This document shows, piece after piece, positions 10,139-19,526 of a stretch of DNA of 48,212 bases. The stretch is from Paludibacterium sp. GTDB taxonomy: Bacteria > Pseudomonadota > Gammaproteobacteria > Burkholderiales > Chromobacteriaceae. Under the pieces are notes generated by a model. That model had not been told where the DNA came from and ran no database searches. It saw only the letters and a program-made list of their open reading frames with translations. The stretch spans positions 1-48,212 of the forward strand of contig NZ_JAFAND010000073.1 in NCBI RefSeq assembly GCF_019232825.1, written 5' to 3'. Position 1 is the stretch's first letter; each line of letters begins with the position of its first letter. Both the position numbers and the translations under genes were made by a program.

Positions 10139-10774
10139 TCACCAACGTTCCGCTCTGGCGGGCGCATCGCCGCTGAAAATGACCACGTGGCGCGCCGAAT
10201 CCGATGCCGCAGCGTTGCTCGACGCGGCTCTGTAGCGACGCAGTACGTTGGCCACGTAGCCGGCCGTTTCGGGGTAGGGCGGTATGCGGTTGCCGAAGCG
10301 GGCCACGGCGCCTTCGCCGGCGTTATAAGCGGCCAGCGTGAGTGGAAGGTCGCCGCCGAACCGACGATAGAGCCACGCCAGGTAGCGGGTGCCGGCGTTG
10401 AGGTTGTCCACGGGATCTTCCAGCCGGCCGGCACCAAAGCGACGGCCCGTCTGCGGCATGAGCTGCATGAGTCCGATCGCGCCCTTGGCGGAGCGTGCCT
10501 CTGCATCGTACCCGGACTCCACTTGGATCAATGCGTGCAACAGCCCTGGATCGATGCCGAATCGTGCGGCGGTTTGATCGATGAGTTCCTGCAACGGCTT
10601 TGCCGCCGGCGAGAAGCGCGCTAAAGGCGCCAGTGGCTGGTCCAGCGGATCCTGGGCCAGGTTGGACAAATGCAGCACACCACGCGCGTCAGTGAAGCCG
10701 AGCAGGGCATCGCACGACCCGTTCGGCGCGGCGATCGCAATAAGCGCGGCGGCAAGAAGCGGCGGCATGCGCAT
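10139..10774 (-). CDS. Lytic transglycosylase with SLT domain (DUF4124-like N-terminus)
   Basis: Peptidoglycan lytic transglycosylase. A signal peptide of about 20 residues is followed by a short DUF4124-like segment (GFTDARGVLHLSN), then a lysozyme-like SLT domain: catalytic Glu87 in HALIQVESGYD, GAIGLMQLMPQT, NLNAGTRYLAWL and LTLAAYNAGEGAV in the canonical order. The tail after about residue 190 is low in structure. There is no lipobox at the single N-terminal Cys (NGSC), so the protein is probably soluble in the periplasm. It lies 83 bases downstream of rlmH on the same strand and may be the last gene of the nadD-rsfS-rlmH unit. Confidence 0.92.
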   Translation of the reverse strand: MRMPPLLAAALIAIAAPNGSCDALLGFTDARGVLHLSNLAQDPLDQPLAPLARFSPAAKPLQELIDQTAARFGIDPGLLHALIQVESGYDAEARSAKGAIGLMQLMPQTGRRFGAGRLEDPVDNLNAGTRYLAWLYRRFGGDLPLTLAAYNAGEGAVARFGNRIPPYPETAGYVANVLRRYRAASSNAAASDSARHVVIFSGDAPARAERW

Positions 10775-10857
10775 GAGCGTTGTTCCGATGGGGAAAACGG
10801 CATGCTAATCATCCGCCGCGAGAGAGGCCAGCACAGCCGGTCATCCGGCCAGGCGTG

Positions 10858-11328
10858 TCATTCGCGGTGGTAGGGGTGGTTGTTCAGAATGCTGACAGCG
10901 CGGTAGAGCTGCTCGACCAGCAGTACGCGAACCATGCCGTGCGGCATCGTCAATGCAGACAGTTGCAGCAGAATATCGGCTTGCGCCTTCAATGCGGGCG
11001 AAAGACCGTCCGCACCGCCGATGATGAAACACAGGTCACTGCCATCCTGTTGCCAATGCTGCATTTGCTGGGCGAGTTGCTGCGTGGTCCAGTTCTTGCC
11101 TCGCTCGTCCAGCACGACCAGAACTGCACGAGGAGGAATCGCCGCCAACAGTCTGGCATGCTCGGCGGCGATGCCTTTATCCGCGGTGACGCCGCCGCCC
11201 CGCTTTTCCGGTTTGATTTCCTTCAGTTCCAGGCCGATGTCTCGCCCGAAACGCTTAGCGTAATCGGAAAAGGCTTCATCCACCCAACGGGGCATCTTCG
11301 TGCCCACGGCCAGAATCGTTATTCGCAT
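10858..11328 (-). CDS. rlmH: 23S rRNA (pseudouridine-1915-N3)-methyltransferase RlmH
   Basis: SPOUT-class methyltransferase modifying pseudouridine 1915 of helix 69 in assembled ribosomes. The 156-residue length is exactly usual. It starts [17 protein letters not shown], carries [19 protein letters not shown], and has the SAM-binding knot with [10 protein letters not shown] and the C-terminal [20 protein letters not shown]...NNHPYHRE, the strongly conserved family end. It follows rsfS after 39 bases; nadD-rsfS-rlmH is a widespread gene order. Confidence 0.97.
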   Translation of the reverse strand: MRITILAVGTKMPRWVDEAFSDYAKRFGRDIGLELKEIKPEKRGGGVTADKGIAAEHARLLAAIPPRAVLVVLDERGKNWTTQQLAQQMQHWQQDGSDLCFIIGGADGLSPALKAQADILLQLSALTMPHGMVRVLLVEQLYRAVSILNNHPYHRE

Positions 11329-11367
11329 GGTGCGGATGTCTGTACTAGCAAGGCTGCATTCAACGGC

Positions 11368-11736
11368 TTAAAGCACTTTCCAGGGCTTGGCGCCGACAGG
11401 GACGAACGAAGGTTTCTCGCCGCCCCACAATGCTTCGATATCGTAATAATCGCGTACGGCAGGCAGCATGACGTGGACAACGACATCGCCGGCATCGACC
11501 AGCACCCATTCGCCGAACTCTTCGCCTTCGGTGCCGATGATGTCGACGCCTGCTTCTTTGAGTTTGACGCTGACGCTGTTGGCCAGTGCTTTGACTTGTC
11601 GGTTGGAGTCGCCCGTGCAGACGATGAGATGCTGAAACAACGACGTTAGATCACGCGTGTCCAGCTCGATGATGTCTTTGCCCTTGACGTCTTCCAGGGC
11701 ATCCACCGCAACTTTAACGATTTCCGAGATTTCCAT
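11368..11736 (-). CDS. rsfS: Ribosome silencing factor RsfS
   Basis: RsfS binds ribosomal protein L14 and blocks subunit joining when nutrients are short. The 122-residue protein has the typical course: VKVAVDALEDVKGKDIIELD, then LTSLFQHLIVCTGDSNRQVK, EGEEFGEWVLVDAGDVVVHV and YYDIEALWG. The ATG at 11736 is preceded by a purine-rich ribosome-binding site (GGAAGGGACT on the minus strand). It sits between nadD and rlmH, as in many proteobacteria. Confidence 0.97.
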   Translation of the reverse strand: MEISEIVKVAVDALEDVKGKDIIELDTRDLTSLFQHLIVCTGDSNRQVKALANSVSVKLKEAGVDIIGTEGEEFGEWVLVDAGDVVVHVMLPAVRDYYDIEALWGGEKPSFVPVGAKPWKVL

Positions 11737-11793
11737 GAGTCCCTTCCAGAAAGGCCCGATGCATCGTCTTAGGATGCATCTATCATTATTGAG

Positions 11794-12456
11794 TCATTCC
11801 GCGCCCTGGCCGGACATTGGCCGGTAGAGCCCGTGAGTTTGAATATAGGAGGCGACCGCCGGAGGCACCAGATGGGAAATGGACTGGTGCTTGCCGACAG
11901 CGTCGCGCACGGCGCTGGCTGATATATCCATGGGCGGCAACGTAAGGCGCAGGATTGTACCAGAGGCGGCGTCGTTTTGGGCGTGCGGCCTCAGCCGCGC
12001 AGACCATGCTTCCTTCACGGGGGACGGTAGTTCGAGCGCGTCGATGCCGGGGCGCATGGCCACCGCCAGGTGCGCCAGCGAAAAAAGCGATTGCCAGTGC
12101 CGCCAGGTATCCAGCTGCCGCAGCGAATCGCCCCCGATCAAGAACCATAGCGGGATGTCCGGGCCGATTTCCGCTCGGATCTCGGCCAATGTGTCCGCGG
12201 TGAAGGAGGCGCCGGCGCGCCGCAGTTCCCGATCGTCCACCCGCATGCCAGGCATAGCCGCGATGCCGAGCGCGACCATTTTCAAGCGGTCTTGAGCGCT
12301 CGCGGCCACTCCTCCCCGGTGATAAGGCGCGCCTGCCGGCACCAGCCTCAGCTCGGTCAGACCGGCCTCGGACTGGAATGCCTGAGCCATGCGCAGGTGA
12401 GCCGCGTGAAAGGGATCGAACGTGCCGCCAAATATCCCGACAACACGCTTGGGCAT
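11794..12456 (-). CDS. nadD: Nicotinate-mononucleotide adenylyltransferase
   Basis: NaMN + ATP to deamido-NAD, in the cytosolic NAD pathway. The 220-residue protein has the nucleotidyltransferase signature GIFGGTFDPFHAAHLRMAQA at the N-terminus, WFLIGGDSLRQLDTWRHW in the middle and ISASAVRDAVGK, the C-terminal ISxS motif that binds ATP phosphates, followed by VPPAVASYIQTHGLY. It starts two bases after the stop of the carbonic-anhydrase-like gene, so the two are probably co-transcribed, and is followed by rsfS and rlmH. Confidence 0.97.
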   Translation of the reverse strand: MPKRVVGIFGGTFDPFHAAHLRMAQAFQSEAGLTELRLVPAGAPYHRGGVAASAQDRLKMVALGIAAMPGMRVDDRELRRAGASFTADTLAEIRAEIGPDIPLWFLIGGDSLRQLDTWRHWQSLFSLAHLAVAMRPGIDALELPSPVKEAWSARLRPHAQNDAASGTILRLTLPPMDISASAVRDAVGKHQSISHLVPPAVASYIQTHGLYRPMSGQGAE

Positions 12457-12458
12457 GA

Positions 12459-13031
12459 TCAGGATTCCGCCCCGGGCCTACCGTCGACGACCAGCTTAAG
12501 GGCGCCGGTTTCGGGATGGATGACCAAACCATGGACCGGAATGTCGCGCGGTACCAGCGGATGCTGGCGGATGACGCCGACCGTGTGGCGGACGCTGTCC
12601 TCGACATTGGTGAAGCCGCGCAGCCAATTATCCAGGTCGATGCCCGCCGCGCGCAGCGTTTCGATGGTTTGCGGACTGACGCCGCGCGCCATTGCCGATT
12701 CGAGCACGTTGGCCGGATTGATCGCGTTCATGCCGCAATCCATGTGCGCCACCACGCAGACTTCATCGACGCGCAACTGGTAGATCCCGACAATGATGCT
12801 GCGCATCACGGAACCCCAAGGGTGCGTCACCAACGCACCGGCGTTTTTGATCAGTTTGGCGTCGCCGTTTCTCAAGCCCATGGCCTTGGGCAACAGCTCA
12901 ACCAGCCTTGCGTCCATACAGGCGAGCACCAACAGATTCTTGTCGGGAAACTTATCCGTTTTGAACTGTTCGTATTCGCGATTGTCAACAAAGATTCGAT
13001 TATGTTCGAGCATGGCGCCCAGCACGCTCAT
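12459..13031 (-). CDS. Beta-carbonic anhydrase family protein
   Basis: Zinc enzyme of the beta-carbonic anhydrase fold (CO2 hydration to bicarbonate). The 190-residue protein has both hallmark motifs: CMDARL with Cys38, Asp40 and Arg42 (metal ligand plus catalytic dyad) and HMDCG with His96 and Cys99 (remaining ligands). IKNAGALVTHPWGSVMRSI between them is also typical. It belongs to the shorter YvdA-like branch rather than the Can/YadF branch. The product is cytosolic. Its stop lies two bases before the nadD start, so it heads this minus-strand cluster. Activity is inferred from intact motifs. Confidence 0.9.
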   Translation of the reverse strand: MSVLGAMLEHNRIFVDNREYEQFKTDKFPDKNLLVLACMDARLVELLPKAMGLRNGDAKLIKNAGALVTHPWGSVMRSIIVGIYQLRVDEVCVVAHMDCGMNAINPANVLESAMARGVSPQTIETLRAAGIDLDNWLRGFTNVEDSVRHTVGVIRQHPLVPRDIPVHGLVIHPETGALKLVVDGRPGAES

Positions 13032-13347
13032 GGGTATGTCTCCTTAACAGGCTGCCTAGAGTGACCTGTCCTTTTGGATAGGCATCGGCGAGGCGGATTT
13101 CGATTGCGCTGATAGTAACGCGAGAAACGGCACAAGGCTACGCCTCTATTTTCAAATCAGCGGATGAGAGGGCGGGCCATATCATTTGGCCAGTGGCGAG
13201 CGAAGGGTATGAACTCATTCACTAGGATGTTGTCATTGTATGGAGCCGGTCAATGATCGCACAAGCGTTTTTACCGGTGTGTTCACCAAGACCGCTAAAC
13301 CAACAAGATCCCCTCATCACACGCACCTGGCGCGAAGGAAATATGTC
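13032..13347. other. Intergenic region between carbonic anhydrase and arsR-family gene
   Basis: About 316 bases between divergent genes. It must hold promoters for both directions, but I see no convincing hexamer pair. A ribosome-binding site (GAAGGAA, 13334-13340) precedes the ATG at 13348. An open frame continues upstream from 13348 to 13240, but it is not family-like and I do not count it as coding. One stretch (AGGCTGCCTAGA near 13051) is similar to, but not, a Neisseriaceae DNA-uptake word. Confidence 0.4.
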
Positions 13348-13695
13348 ATGGACTTGTCTGAACTAAAGAAAAATGCCGCCAAGGCGACTTCCCTACTGAA
13401 AAGCCTAGCCAACGAAGACCGTTTGCTGCTGCTGTGTCAGCTGGTGTCGGGGGAAAAGGCGGTCTCGGAATTGGAGAGGTTGACCGGTATTCGCCAGCCG
13501 ACACTGTCGCAGCAGTTAGGCGTGTTGCGAAACGAAGGCCTGGTAACGACCCGGCGCGATGGCAAATGGATTTTTTACAGCGTGGCCAGCCGTGAAGCGA
13601 TGTCGCTGCTGTCGACCTTGCAGTCCCTCTATAGCGCTGAGAACCTCCGACGTCATGATGCGCCGGAGCGCAAGGAGTTGGTGCGGACCCTGTAA
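13348..13695 (+). CDS. ArsR-family winged-helix regulator (BigR/YgaV-like)
   Basis: Small DNA-binding regulator of 115 residues. The winged helix is clear: LKSLANEDRLLLLCQLVSGE, VSELERLTG, the recognition helix IRQPTLSQQLGVLRNEGLV and the wing TTRRDGKWIFYSV. The sequence is close to the BigR/YgaV branch, which senses sulfide or persulfide through a cysteine pair. Cys30 matches the first of these, but the second, normally near the C-terminus, is absent here (SLYSAEN). No metal-binding CxC motif of true ArsR sensors is present. The ATG at 13348 has a good RBS. The next gene is an M48 protease 75 bases on; whether it is regulated is unknown. Confidence 0.87.
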   Translation: MDLSELKKNAAKATSLLKSLANEDRLLLLCQLVSGEKAVSELERLTGIRQPTLSQQLGVLRNEGLVTTRRDGKWIFYSVASREAMSLLSTLQSLYSAENLRRHDAPERKELVRTL

Positions 13696-13770
13696 GCATC
13701 GAAGGCGCCAGAGCGATTTTCTCCATCGATTTGCGTGCAATGCGCTGGGTATGCGGAATATCATATCTGG

Positions 13771-15228
13771 ATGAAAAAGACGCTCCTGCTCACGACGCTT
13801 TCCTTGTGCCTGCTGTTGGACGCAGGCGTCGTTCTTGCTGATCTGCCAGACTTGGGCGATGTTTCCCAGGCCTCCATGTCTCTCGCGGATGAGGCACGCA
13901 TCGGACGCAATGCCATGCGCGAACTGCGGCAGCAAGACGCGATCAGTGACGATCCCGAACTCGACACCTATATCAATACTATCGGCGCTCGTCTGGCAGC
14001 GGGCGCGGTGGGTTCTGGCCTCCGCTTCACGTTTTTCGTCGTCGATGACGGCGCCATCAACGCCTTTGCCATGCCGGGTGGCTATGTGGGTGTCAACAAG
14101 GGGCTGATCTTGGCTACCCAGAGCGAAGGCGAACTCGCTTCGGTGCTCGGCCATGAGATGGCGCACGTCACACAGCACCATATAGCACGCATGCAGGCCA
14201 ACGCGCTGCCTAATCAGCTCACGTTATTGGCAACCTTGGTGGCTGCCGCGCTAGCAACGCGCAGTCACAATTCGGACGCTGTTTTCGGTACGCTCAACGC
14301 GGGCGTCGGTCTGACGGTGGCCAACCAATTGTCGTTCTCACGCGATTACGAGCGCGAGGCCGACCGTGTCGGCATGCAATACCTCACCGCCGCCGGTTTC
14401 GACGCGCGGGACATGCCAAGTTTCTTCCAGCGTCTGCAACAAGGCGAACATCTCAATGGTGGCGAGGCCTTCGCGTTTTTGCGTACGCACCCGGTGACCG
14501 TGGAGCGGATCAGCGAGGCGCAAAACCGGGCATTGAACTCCCCGGTGCGCATGCGCGCCAGCAGCACCGATTATTTGCTGGTGCGGGAAAAGATCCGCAA
14601 TCAGTTGTTGACGCCGGCGGATGCCGTCAAGTTCTATCAAACGGCGTTGGCCAATCGCCAATTTCTCAGCGAAGGGGCTCAGTGGTACGGCTTGGCGCTG
14701 GCACATCAGCGCCAGCACGATCTGGCCGGGGCGGGGAAAGCCTTGGCACGGGCGCGTCAATTGCTTCCGCCCAGTGCGATGCTGTACGGCCTTGAGGCCT
14801 CGATCACGCGGGACGGGAAAAACAATGAAGCCGCACTGGCCGTCTACCAGGCAGGTCTCTCCCGCTTTAACGGCAACCGCCCGTTGGCGGATGCGGAGAT
14901 TGATCTCCTGATCCAGATGGGAATGCGCGCGCAGGCTTTGCAAGCCATTCGCGAGCTGCTGCAGCGCGTACCGGGCGACCCGGTCTTGTACCGATTGCAA
15001 TCGCGCCTGTTCGCCGATCGCGACATGCTGCGCTATCACGCGGCCCTGGGCAACGCGCTGTATTTCGAGCAGCAGTATGAGGCGGCGCTGGAGCAATATC
15101 ATTTGGCTGAGCAAGCCCCGGGCGACGATTTCTTCTTGCGCTCCGAGATCGAGGCCCGCACGCGCGAGCTGGAAAAAATCGTCGCCGAGAACAAGCGGGA
15201 TTCCACTGAGACGGGCGTCATGCAATAG
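13771..15228 (+). CDS. bepA: BepA/YfgC-like M48 metalloprotease with TPR domain
   Basis: Periplasmic zinc metalloprotease/chaperone of M48C type, which degrades or rescues stalled outer-membrane proteins such as LptD. A signal peptide (MKKTLLLTTLSLCLLL, cleaved after about residue 23, VVLA) is followed by the protease domain: HEMAH at 128-132 with zinc ligands His128 and His132 and catalytic Glu129, and YEREADRVG (193-201), which supplies the third ligand. From about residue 290 there are TPR-like helical repeats (AQWYGLALAHQRQHDLAGAG, DPVLYRLQSRLFADRD, YFEQQYEAALEQYHLAEQAP). At 485 residues it matches BepA. The ATG at 13771 was chosen for the signal peptide; an upstream in-frame start exists at 13735. 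Confidence 0.93.
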   Translation: MKKTLLLTTLSLCLLLDAGVVLADLPDLGDVSQASMSLADEARIGRNAMRELRQQDAISDDPELDTYINTIGARLAAGAVGSGLRFTFFVVDDGAINAFAMPGGYVGVNKGLILATQSEGELASVLGHEMAHVTQHHIARMQANALPNQLTLLATLVAAALATRSHNSDAVFGTLNAGVGLTVANQLSFSRDYEREADRVGMQYLTAAGFDARDMPSFFQRLQQGEHLNGGEAFAFLRTHPVTVERISEAQNRALNSPVRMRASSTDYLLVREKIRNQLLTPADAVKFYQTALANRQFLSEGAQWYGLALAHQRQHDLAGAGKALARARQLLPPSAMLYGLEASITRDGKNNEAALAVYQAGLSRFNGNRPLADAEIDLLIQMGMRAQALQAIRELLQRVPGDPVLYRLQSRLFADRDMLRYHAALGNALYFEQQYEAALEQYHLAEQAPGDDFFLRSEIEARTRELEKIVAENKRDSTETGVMQ

Positions 15229-15491
15229 CAAAAATGCAACATGCTGCGCCGCGGCAATTGTCAAAATGCTATTGGGTTGGAGCCAAAACACTAGAAGGCT
15301 ATTCCAAAACGAACATCGTTCGTTTTAAACTGCTCTGTACTCGCCTAATTTTTTCTAAAACGAAAAATATAACCAAAAACGAAAAAAATAGACTGCAAAC
15401 AACCGGTAATGTTCGCTATTGAACATTCCGCGGTGGGAAGAACCAGGTCGGCGCCTCTGGCCGGCCGCACAAATGATGAGGATGTATGAAA
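15229..15491 (+). promoter_or_regulatory. AT-rich regulatory region of the pyruvate dehydrogenase operon
   Basis: Low in G/C (19 of 60 at 15361-15420). It contains a perfect 9-bp inverted repeat, AAAACGAAC-ATC-GTTCGTTTT (15306-15326), and two more direct copies of AAAACGAA at 15357-15364 and 15376-15383. The palindrome could be an operator for a dimeric regulator or, less likely, a weak terminator for bepA. The promoter itself is not resolved. GATGAGGAT at 15476-15484 is the ribosome-binding site. Confidence 0.55.
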
Positions 15492-18155
15492 ATGGCTGAG
15501 AGCATGCCGCAAGACATTGATCCTTTGGAAACCCAAGAGTGGCTGCAGGCGCTGGAGTCCGTCCTGAACGCCGAAGGCGCCGATCGCGCGCACTTTCTGC
15601 TGGAGAGCATGGTTGAGCGGACCCGCGAGCGCGGAGGCCACCTGCCGTTCCATTTGACCACCGGCTACCAAAACAGTATTCCGGTCGGTAAAGAAGTCAA
15701 ATCCCCTGGCGATTACGAGATGGAAAACCGTCTCTGCTCGATCAACCGCTGGAATGCCGTGGCGATGGTGCTGCGGGCCGGCAAGAAGGAGCTTGAGCTC
15801 GGTGGACATATTGCCAGCTTCCAGTCGTCCGCCACGCTTTACGACGTCGGCTTGAACCACTTCTGGCGCGCTGCCAATGAAGAGCAGGACGGCGATCTGG
15901 TGTATTTCCAGGGTCATATCGCGCCGGGTATTTACGCCCGAGCCTTCATGGAAGGCCGGCTCAGCGAAGGCGATCTCGATAATTTCCGCCAGGAAGTGGA
16001 TGGAAAAGGCCTGTCGTCCTATCCGCACCCCTGGCTGCAACCGCATTTTTGGCAATTCCCGACGGTTTCCATGGGGCTCGGCCCATTGATGGCCATCTAT
16101 CAGGCCCGTTTCCTCAAGTATCTGGAAAGCCGCGGCTTGGCGCGCACGCCTGGACGCAAGGTGTGGTGTTTCTGTGGCGACGGTGAAATGGATGAACCGG
16201 AATCGCTCGGCGCCATTAGCCTGGCGTCGCGCGAAGGCCTGGACAACCTGATTTTCGTCGTTAACTGCAACCTGCAGCGTCTGGACGGCCCGGTGCGCGG
16301 CAACGGCAAGATCATCCAGGAACTCGAGGGCGAATTCCGCGGCGCCGGCTGGAACGTGCTCAAGGTCATCTGGGGCAGCCGCTGGGATCCGTTGCTGGCC
16401 ATGGATTCCAAGGGATTGCTCAAGCAGCGCATGGACGAGTGCGTCGATGGCGACTATCAGACCTTCAAATCCAAGGATGGCGCTTACGTGCGCGAGCACT
16501 TCTTCGGCAAGTATCCGGAGTTGCGCGCCATGGTCGCCAACATGTCCGATGACGAAATTTGGGCACTGAACCGCGGCGGCCATGACCCGCATAAGGTTTA
16601 CGCGGCGTACCACGAGGCCGTCAACAACGCCGGCGGCCGCCCGACCGTGATTTTGGCCAAGACCATCAAGGGTTACGGCATGGGCGCGGCCGGCGAGGCG
16701 CAGAACATCGCGCACCAGGCGAAGAAGATGGATATCGACTCGATCCGCCGTCTGCGCGATCGCCTTGGCATCCCGGTCACCGACGAGCAACTGGCCGAGG
16801 TTCCGTACTACAAGCCGGCGGACGACAGCCCGGAAATGCGCTATCTGCAGGAGCGCCGCGCCGCGCTCGGCGGCTATCTGCCGAGCCGCAAGCCGGTGAC
16901 CGCGCCGCTGACCATTCCGGGTCTGCATCTGTTCGACGCCTTGCTGAAGGACTCCGGTGAGCGTGAATTCTCTACCACCATGGCGTATGTGCGCATGCTG
17001 GGTTCCCTGCTCAAGGATAAGAACATCGGCAAGCAGATCGTGCCGATCGTACCGGATGAGTCGCGTACCTTCGGTATGGAAGGCATGTTCCGTCAATATG
17101 GCATCTGGTCGTCGATGGGGCAGAATTACGTGCCGCAAGACCAAGATCAGCTGATGTTCTACAAGGAATCCAAGGACGGTCAGATTCTGCAGGAAGGTAT
17201 CAACGAACCGGGCGCCATGTCGTCCTGGGTTGCCGCGGCGACGAGTTACGCCAACAACGGCATTCCGATGATCCCGTTCTACATTTATTACTCGATGTTC
17301 GGTTTCCAGCGTGTCGGCGATCTGGCCTGGGCCGCCGGCGACATGCGCGCCCGCGGTTTTCTGCTTGGCGGCACGGCCGGCCGTACCACGCTTAACGGCG
17401 AAGGGTTGCAGCACGAGGATGGCCATAGCCACATTCAGGCCGGCTTGATTCCCAATTGCCTCAGCTACGATCCGACCTTCGCCTTCGAGTTGGCGGTGAT
17501 TCTGCAAGATGGCCTGCGCCGCATGTACGTCGATCAGGAGGACGTGTTCTATTACATCACCCTGATGAACGAAAACTACGCTCATCCGGAAATGCCGGCT
17601 GGCGCCGAAGAAGGCATCCTCAAGGGGCTGTATCTGCTGCGCGACGGCGGCGATGCCGGCGTCAAGGTGCAATTGATGGGGTCCGGCACGATTCTGCGCG
17701 AAGTCATGGCCGCAGCCGACCTGCTGAAGAACGATTTTGGCGTTGCCGCCGACATTTGGAGCGCGACCTCGTTCAATCTGCTGCATCGCGACGGCATGGC
17801 CGTCGAGCGCTGGAACATGCTGCACCCAAGCGAGCAGGCTCGTGTGCCGTACGTTGCCGAACAGCTGGCCGGTCGCGGTGGCCCGGTGATTGCCGCCACC
17901 GACTATATCCGCAACTACGCTGAGCAGATTCGTGCTTACGTGCCGGGACGCTATACCGTTTTGGGCACCGATGGCTTCGGCCGTTCGGATTCGCGTCAGC
18001 AGTTACGCAAGTTCTTCGAAGTGGATCGCTATCACGTGGCCGTCGCCGCGCTGACCGCCCTGGCACAAGAGGGCAAGATCGAGCGAGCCCGCGTGGCCGA
18101 GGCCATCGCCCGCTACGGCATCGACGCCGACAAGCCGGCGCCGTGGACCGTATAA
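15492..18155 (+). CDS. aceE: Pyruvate dehydrogenase E1 component (homodimeric type)
   Basis: Thiamine-diphosphate enzyme decarboxylating pyruvate and acetylating the lipoyl arm of E2. The 887-residue product is the single-chain AceE type: [15 protein letters not shown] near the N-terminus, ThDP/Mg-binding motif [12 protein letters not shown] with [13 protein letters not shown] at about 228-260, and the C-terminal transketolase-like part ([28 protein letters not shown]-type end). Two start codons are possible: ATG 15486 and ATG 15492. The ribosome-binding purines GAGGA sit only about three bases before the first but about nine before the second, so I prefer 15492. It is the first gene of aceE-aceF-lpdA. 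Confidence 0.97.
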   Translation: MAESMPQDIDPLETQEWLQALESVLNAEGADRAHFLLESMVERTRERGGHLPFHLTTGYQNSIPVGKEVKSPGDYEMENRLCSINRWNAVAMVLRAGKKELELGGHIASFQSSATLYDVGLNHFWRAANEEQDGDLVYFQGHIAPGIYARAFMEGRLSEGDLDNFRQEVDGKGLSSYPHPWLQPHFWQFPTVSMGLGPLMAIYQARFLKYLESRGLARTPGRKVWCFCGDGEMDEPESLGAISLASREGLDNLIFVVNCNLQRLDGPVRGNGKIIQELEGEFRGAGWNVLKVIWGSRWDPLLAMDSKGLLKQRMDECVDGDYQTFKSKDGAYVREHFFGKYPELRAMVANMSDDEIWALNRGGHDPHKVYAAYHEAVNNAGGRPTVILAKTIKGYGMGAAGEAQNIAHQAKKMDIDSIRRLRDRLGIPVTDEQLAEVPYYKPADDSPEMRYLQERRAALGGYLPSRKPVTAPLTIPGLHLFDALLKDSGEREFSTTMAYVRMLGSLLKDKNIGKQIVPIVPDESRTFGMEGMFRQYGIWSSMGQNYVPQDQDQLMFYKESKDGQILQEGINEPGAMSSWVAAATSYANNGIPMIPFYIYYSMFGFQRVGDLAWAAGDMRARGFLLGGTAGRTTLNGEGLQHEDGHSHIQAGLIPNCLSYDPTFAFELAVILQDGLRRMYVDQEDVFYYITLMNENYAHPEMPAGAEEGILKGLYLLRDGGDAGVKVQLMGSGTILREVMAAADLLKNDFGVAADIWSATSFNLLHRDGMAVERWNMLHPSEQARVPYVAEQLAGRGGPVIAATDYIRNYAEQIRAYVPGRYTVLGTDGFGRSDSRQQLRKFFEVDRYHVAVAALTALAQEGKIERARVAEAIARYGIDADKPAPWTV

Positions 18156-18171
18156 GCCCATCGAAGAACAC

Positions 18172-18195
18172 GATGCCGGGCCTAGGCCCGGCATC
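18172..18195 (+). terminator. Intercistronic hairpin between aceE and aceF
   Basis: Perfect 10-bp GC-rich stem (18172-18181 with 18186-18195) with a CTAG loop and no T-run. It lies inside an operon, so it more likely stabilises or partially attenuates than terminates. Confidence 0.55.
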
Positions 18196-18213
18196 CCACG
18201 TGGAACCAGACAA

Positions 18214-19512
18214 ATGAGCAATCTGATCGATCTGAAAGTACCGGATATCGGCGGCCATAACGGCGTCGACGTTATCGAGGTTTTTATCCAGCCGGGGCAG
18301 CGCATCGAAGTCGACGACTCCCTGCTGACGCTGGAAACCGATAAGGCCACGATGGAAGTGCCGGCGAGCCACGCCGGTGTGGTCAAGGAAGTGTTGATTC
18401 AAGTCGGCGCCAAGGTGTCCGAAGGCGATGTGATCGCCCGTGTCGAGGCGGTGGGGACGGTTGGCGCGACCACGCCGGCGCCGGTCGCCGCACCGACGCC
18501 CACTGCGGCTCCCGCGCCGGCGCCTGTTCCAGTGGCAGCGACGGTTGCCGCCCCGGTTGCCGCAGTGGCCCTGCCGGATGAGGGCAATGTCGACCAGGCG
18601 CACGCAGGTCCGTCGGCCCGCCGCCTTGCGCGCCAATTGGGCGTCGATCTGACCAAGGTCAAGGGCTCCGGCCGTAAGGGGCGCATTGTCGAAGAGGATA
18701 TCAAGGCGTACGTCAAAGGCATCATGGAAGGTGGCGTCGCCGCCGCAGCGCCGACGGCGACCGGCGGCAGTGGTGTCGGACTGGACCTGTTGCCGTGGCC
18801 CAAAGTCGATTTCGCCAAGTTCGGCCCGATCGATACCCAGCCGCTGATGCGCATCAAGAAAATCTCCGGCGCCAACTTGGCGCGCAACTGGGTGATGATT
18901 CCGCACGTGACCCAGTTCGACGAGGCCGACATCACCGAGATGGAAGCGTTCCGCAAGAGTATGGGCGAGGAGCTCAAGGCCGATGGCGTGAAGCTGACCC
19001 CGCTCGCTTTCCTGATCAAGGCTTGTGTCGCCGCGCTGAAGAAATTCCCCGAGTTCAATGCCTCGCTCGACGGCGATAATTTGGTGCTCAAGCAGTACTA
19101 CCATATCGGCTTTGCCGCAGACACCCCCAATGGCCTGGTGGTGCCGGTCATCCGCGATGCAGACAAGAAGAGTCTGATCGAGTTGGCGCAGGAGTCGGCG
19201 CTGCTTGCCAAGAAGGCGCGCGAGGGCAAACTGACCCCGAACGACATGCAAGGCGGCTGCTTCAGCATCTCGAGTCTGGGCGGCATTGGCGGCACGGCCT
19301 TCACGCCGATCATCAACGCGCCGGAAGTGGCAATCCTCGGCGTGTCCAAGTCGGCCATCAAGCCGGTATATAACGGAAAGGAATTCCAGCCGCGCTTGAT
19401 GTTGCCGCTGTCGCTTTCCTATGATCATCGCGTGATCGACGGCGCGTCCGCCGCACGCTTTACCAGCTTCCTCGCGCAGTCCATGGCGGACATTCGCCGC
19501 CTGATGCTGTAA
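18214..19512 (+). CDS. aceF: Pyruvate dehydrogenase E2, dihydrolipoyl acetyltransferase
   Basis: E2 core of the complex, moving acetyl groups from lipoate to CoA. Domain order in 432 residues: one lipoyl domain with the lipoylated Lys44 in ETDKATME, an Ala/Pro-rich swinging linker (about 85-125), the E1/E3-binding domain ([24 protein letters not shown]...), a second linker, and the CAT catalytic domain with DHRVIDG (404-410, catalytic His405) near the C-terminus. E. coli AceF has three lipoyl domains; this has one, and a second copy is carried on E3 downstream. The gap to lpdA is 14 bases. Confidence 0.97.
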   Translation: MSNLIDLKVPDIGGHNGVDVIEVFIQPGQRIEVDDSLLTLETDKATMEVPASHAGVVKEVLIQVGAKVSEGDVIARVEAVGTVGATTPAPVAAPTPTAAPAPAPVPVAATVAAPVAAVALPDEGNVDQAHAGPSARRLARQLGVDLTKVKGSGRKGRIVEEDIKAYVKGIMEGGVAAAAPTATGGSGVGLDLLPWPKVDFAKFGPIDTQPLMRIKKISGANLARNWVMIPHVTQFDEADITEMEAFRKSMGEELKADGVKLTPLAFLIKACVAALKKFPEFNASLDGDNLVLKQYYHIGFAADTPNGLVVPVIRDADKKSLIELAQESALLAKKAREGKLTPNDMQGGCFSISSLGGIGGTAFTPIINAPEVAILGVSKSAIKPVYNGKEFQPRLMLPLSLSYDHRVIDGASAARFTSFLAQSMADIRRLML

Positions 19513-19526
19513 GGGGGGACTAGACC

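Noticed and set aside
13051-13062. AGGCTGCCTAGA, similar to a neisserial DNA-uptake word
   Set aside because: Only one imperfect copy was noticed, where uptake words recur many times; chance similarity.
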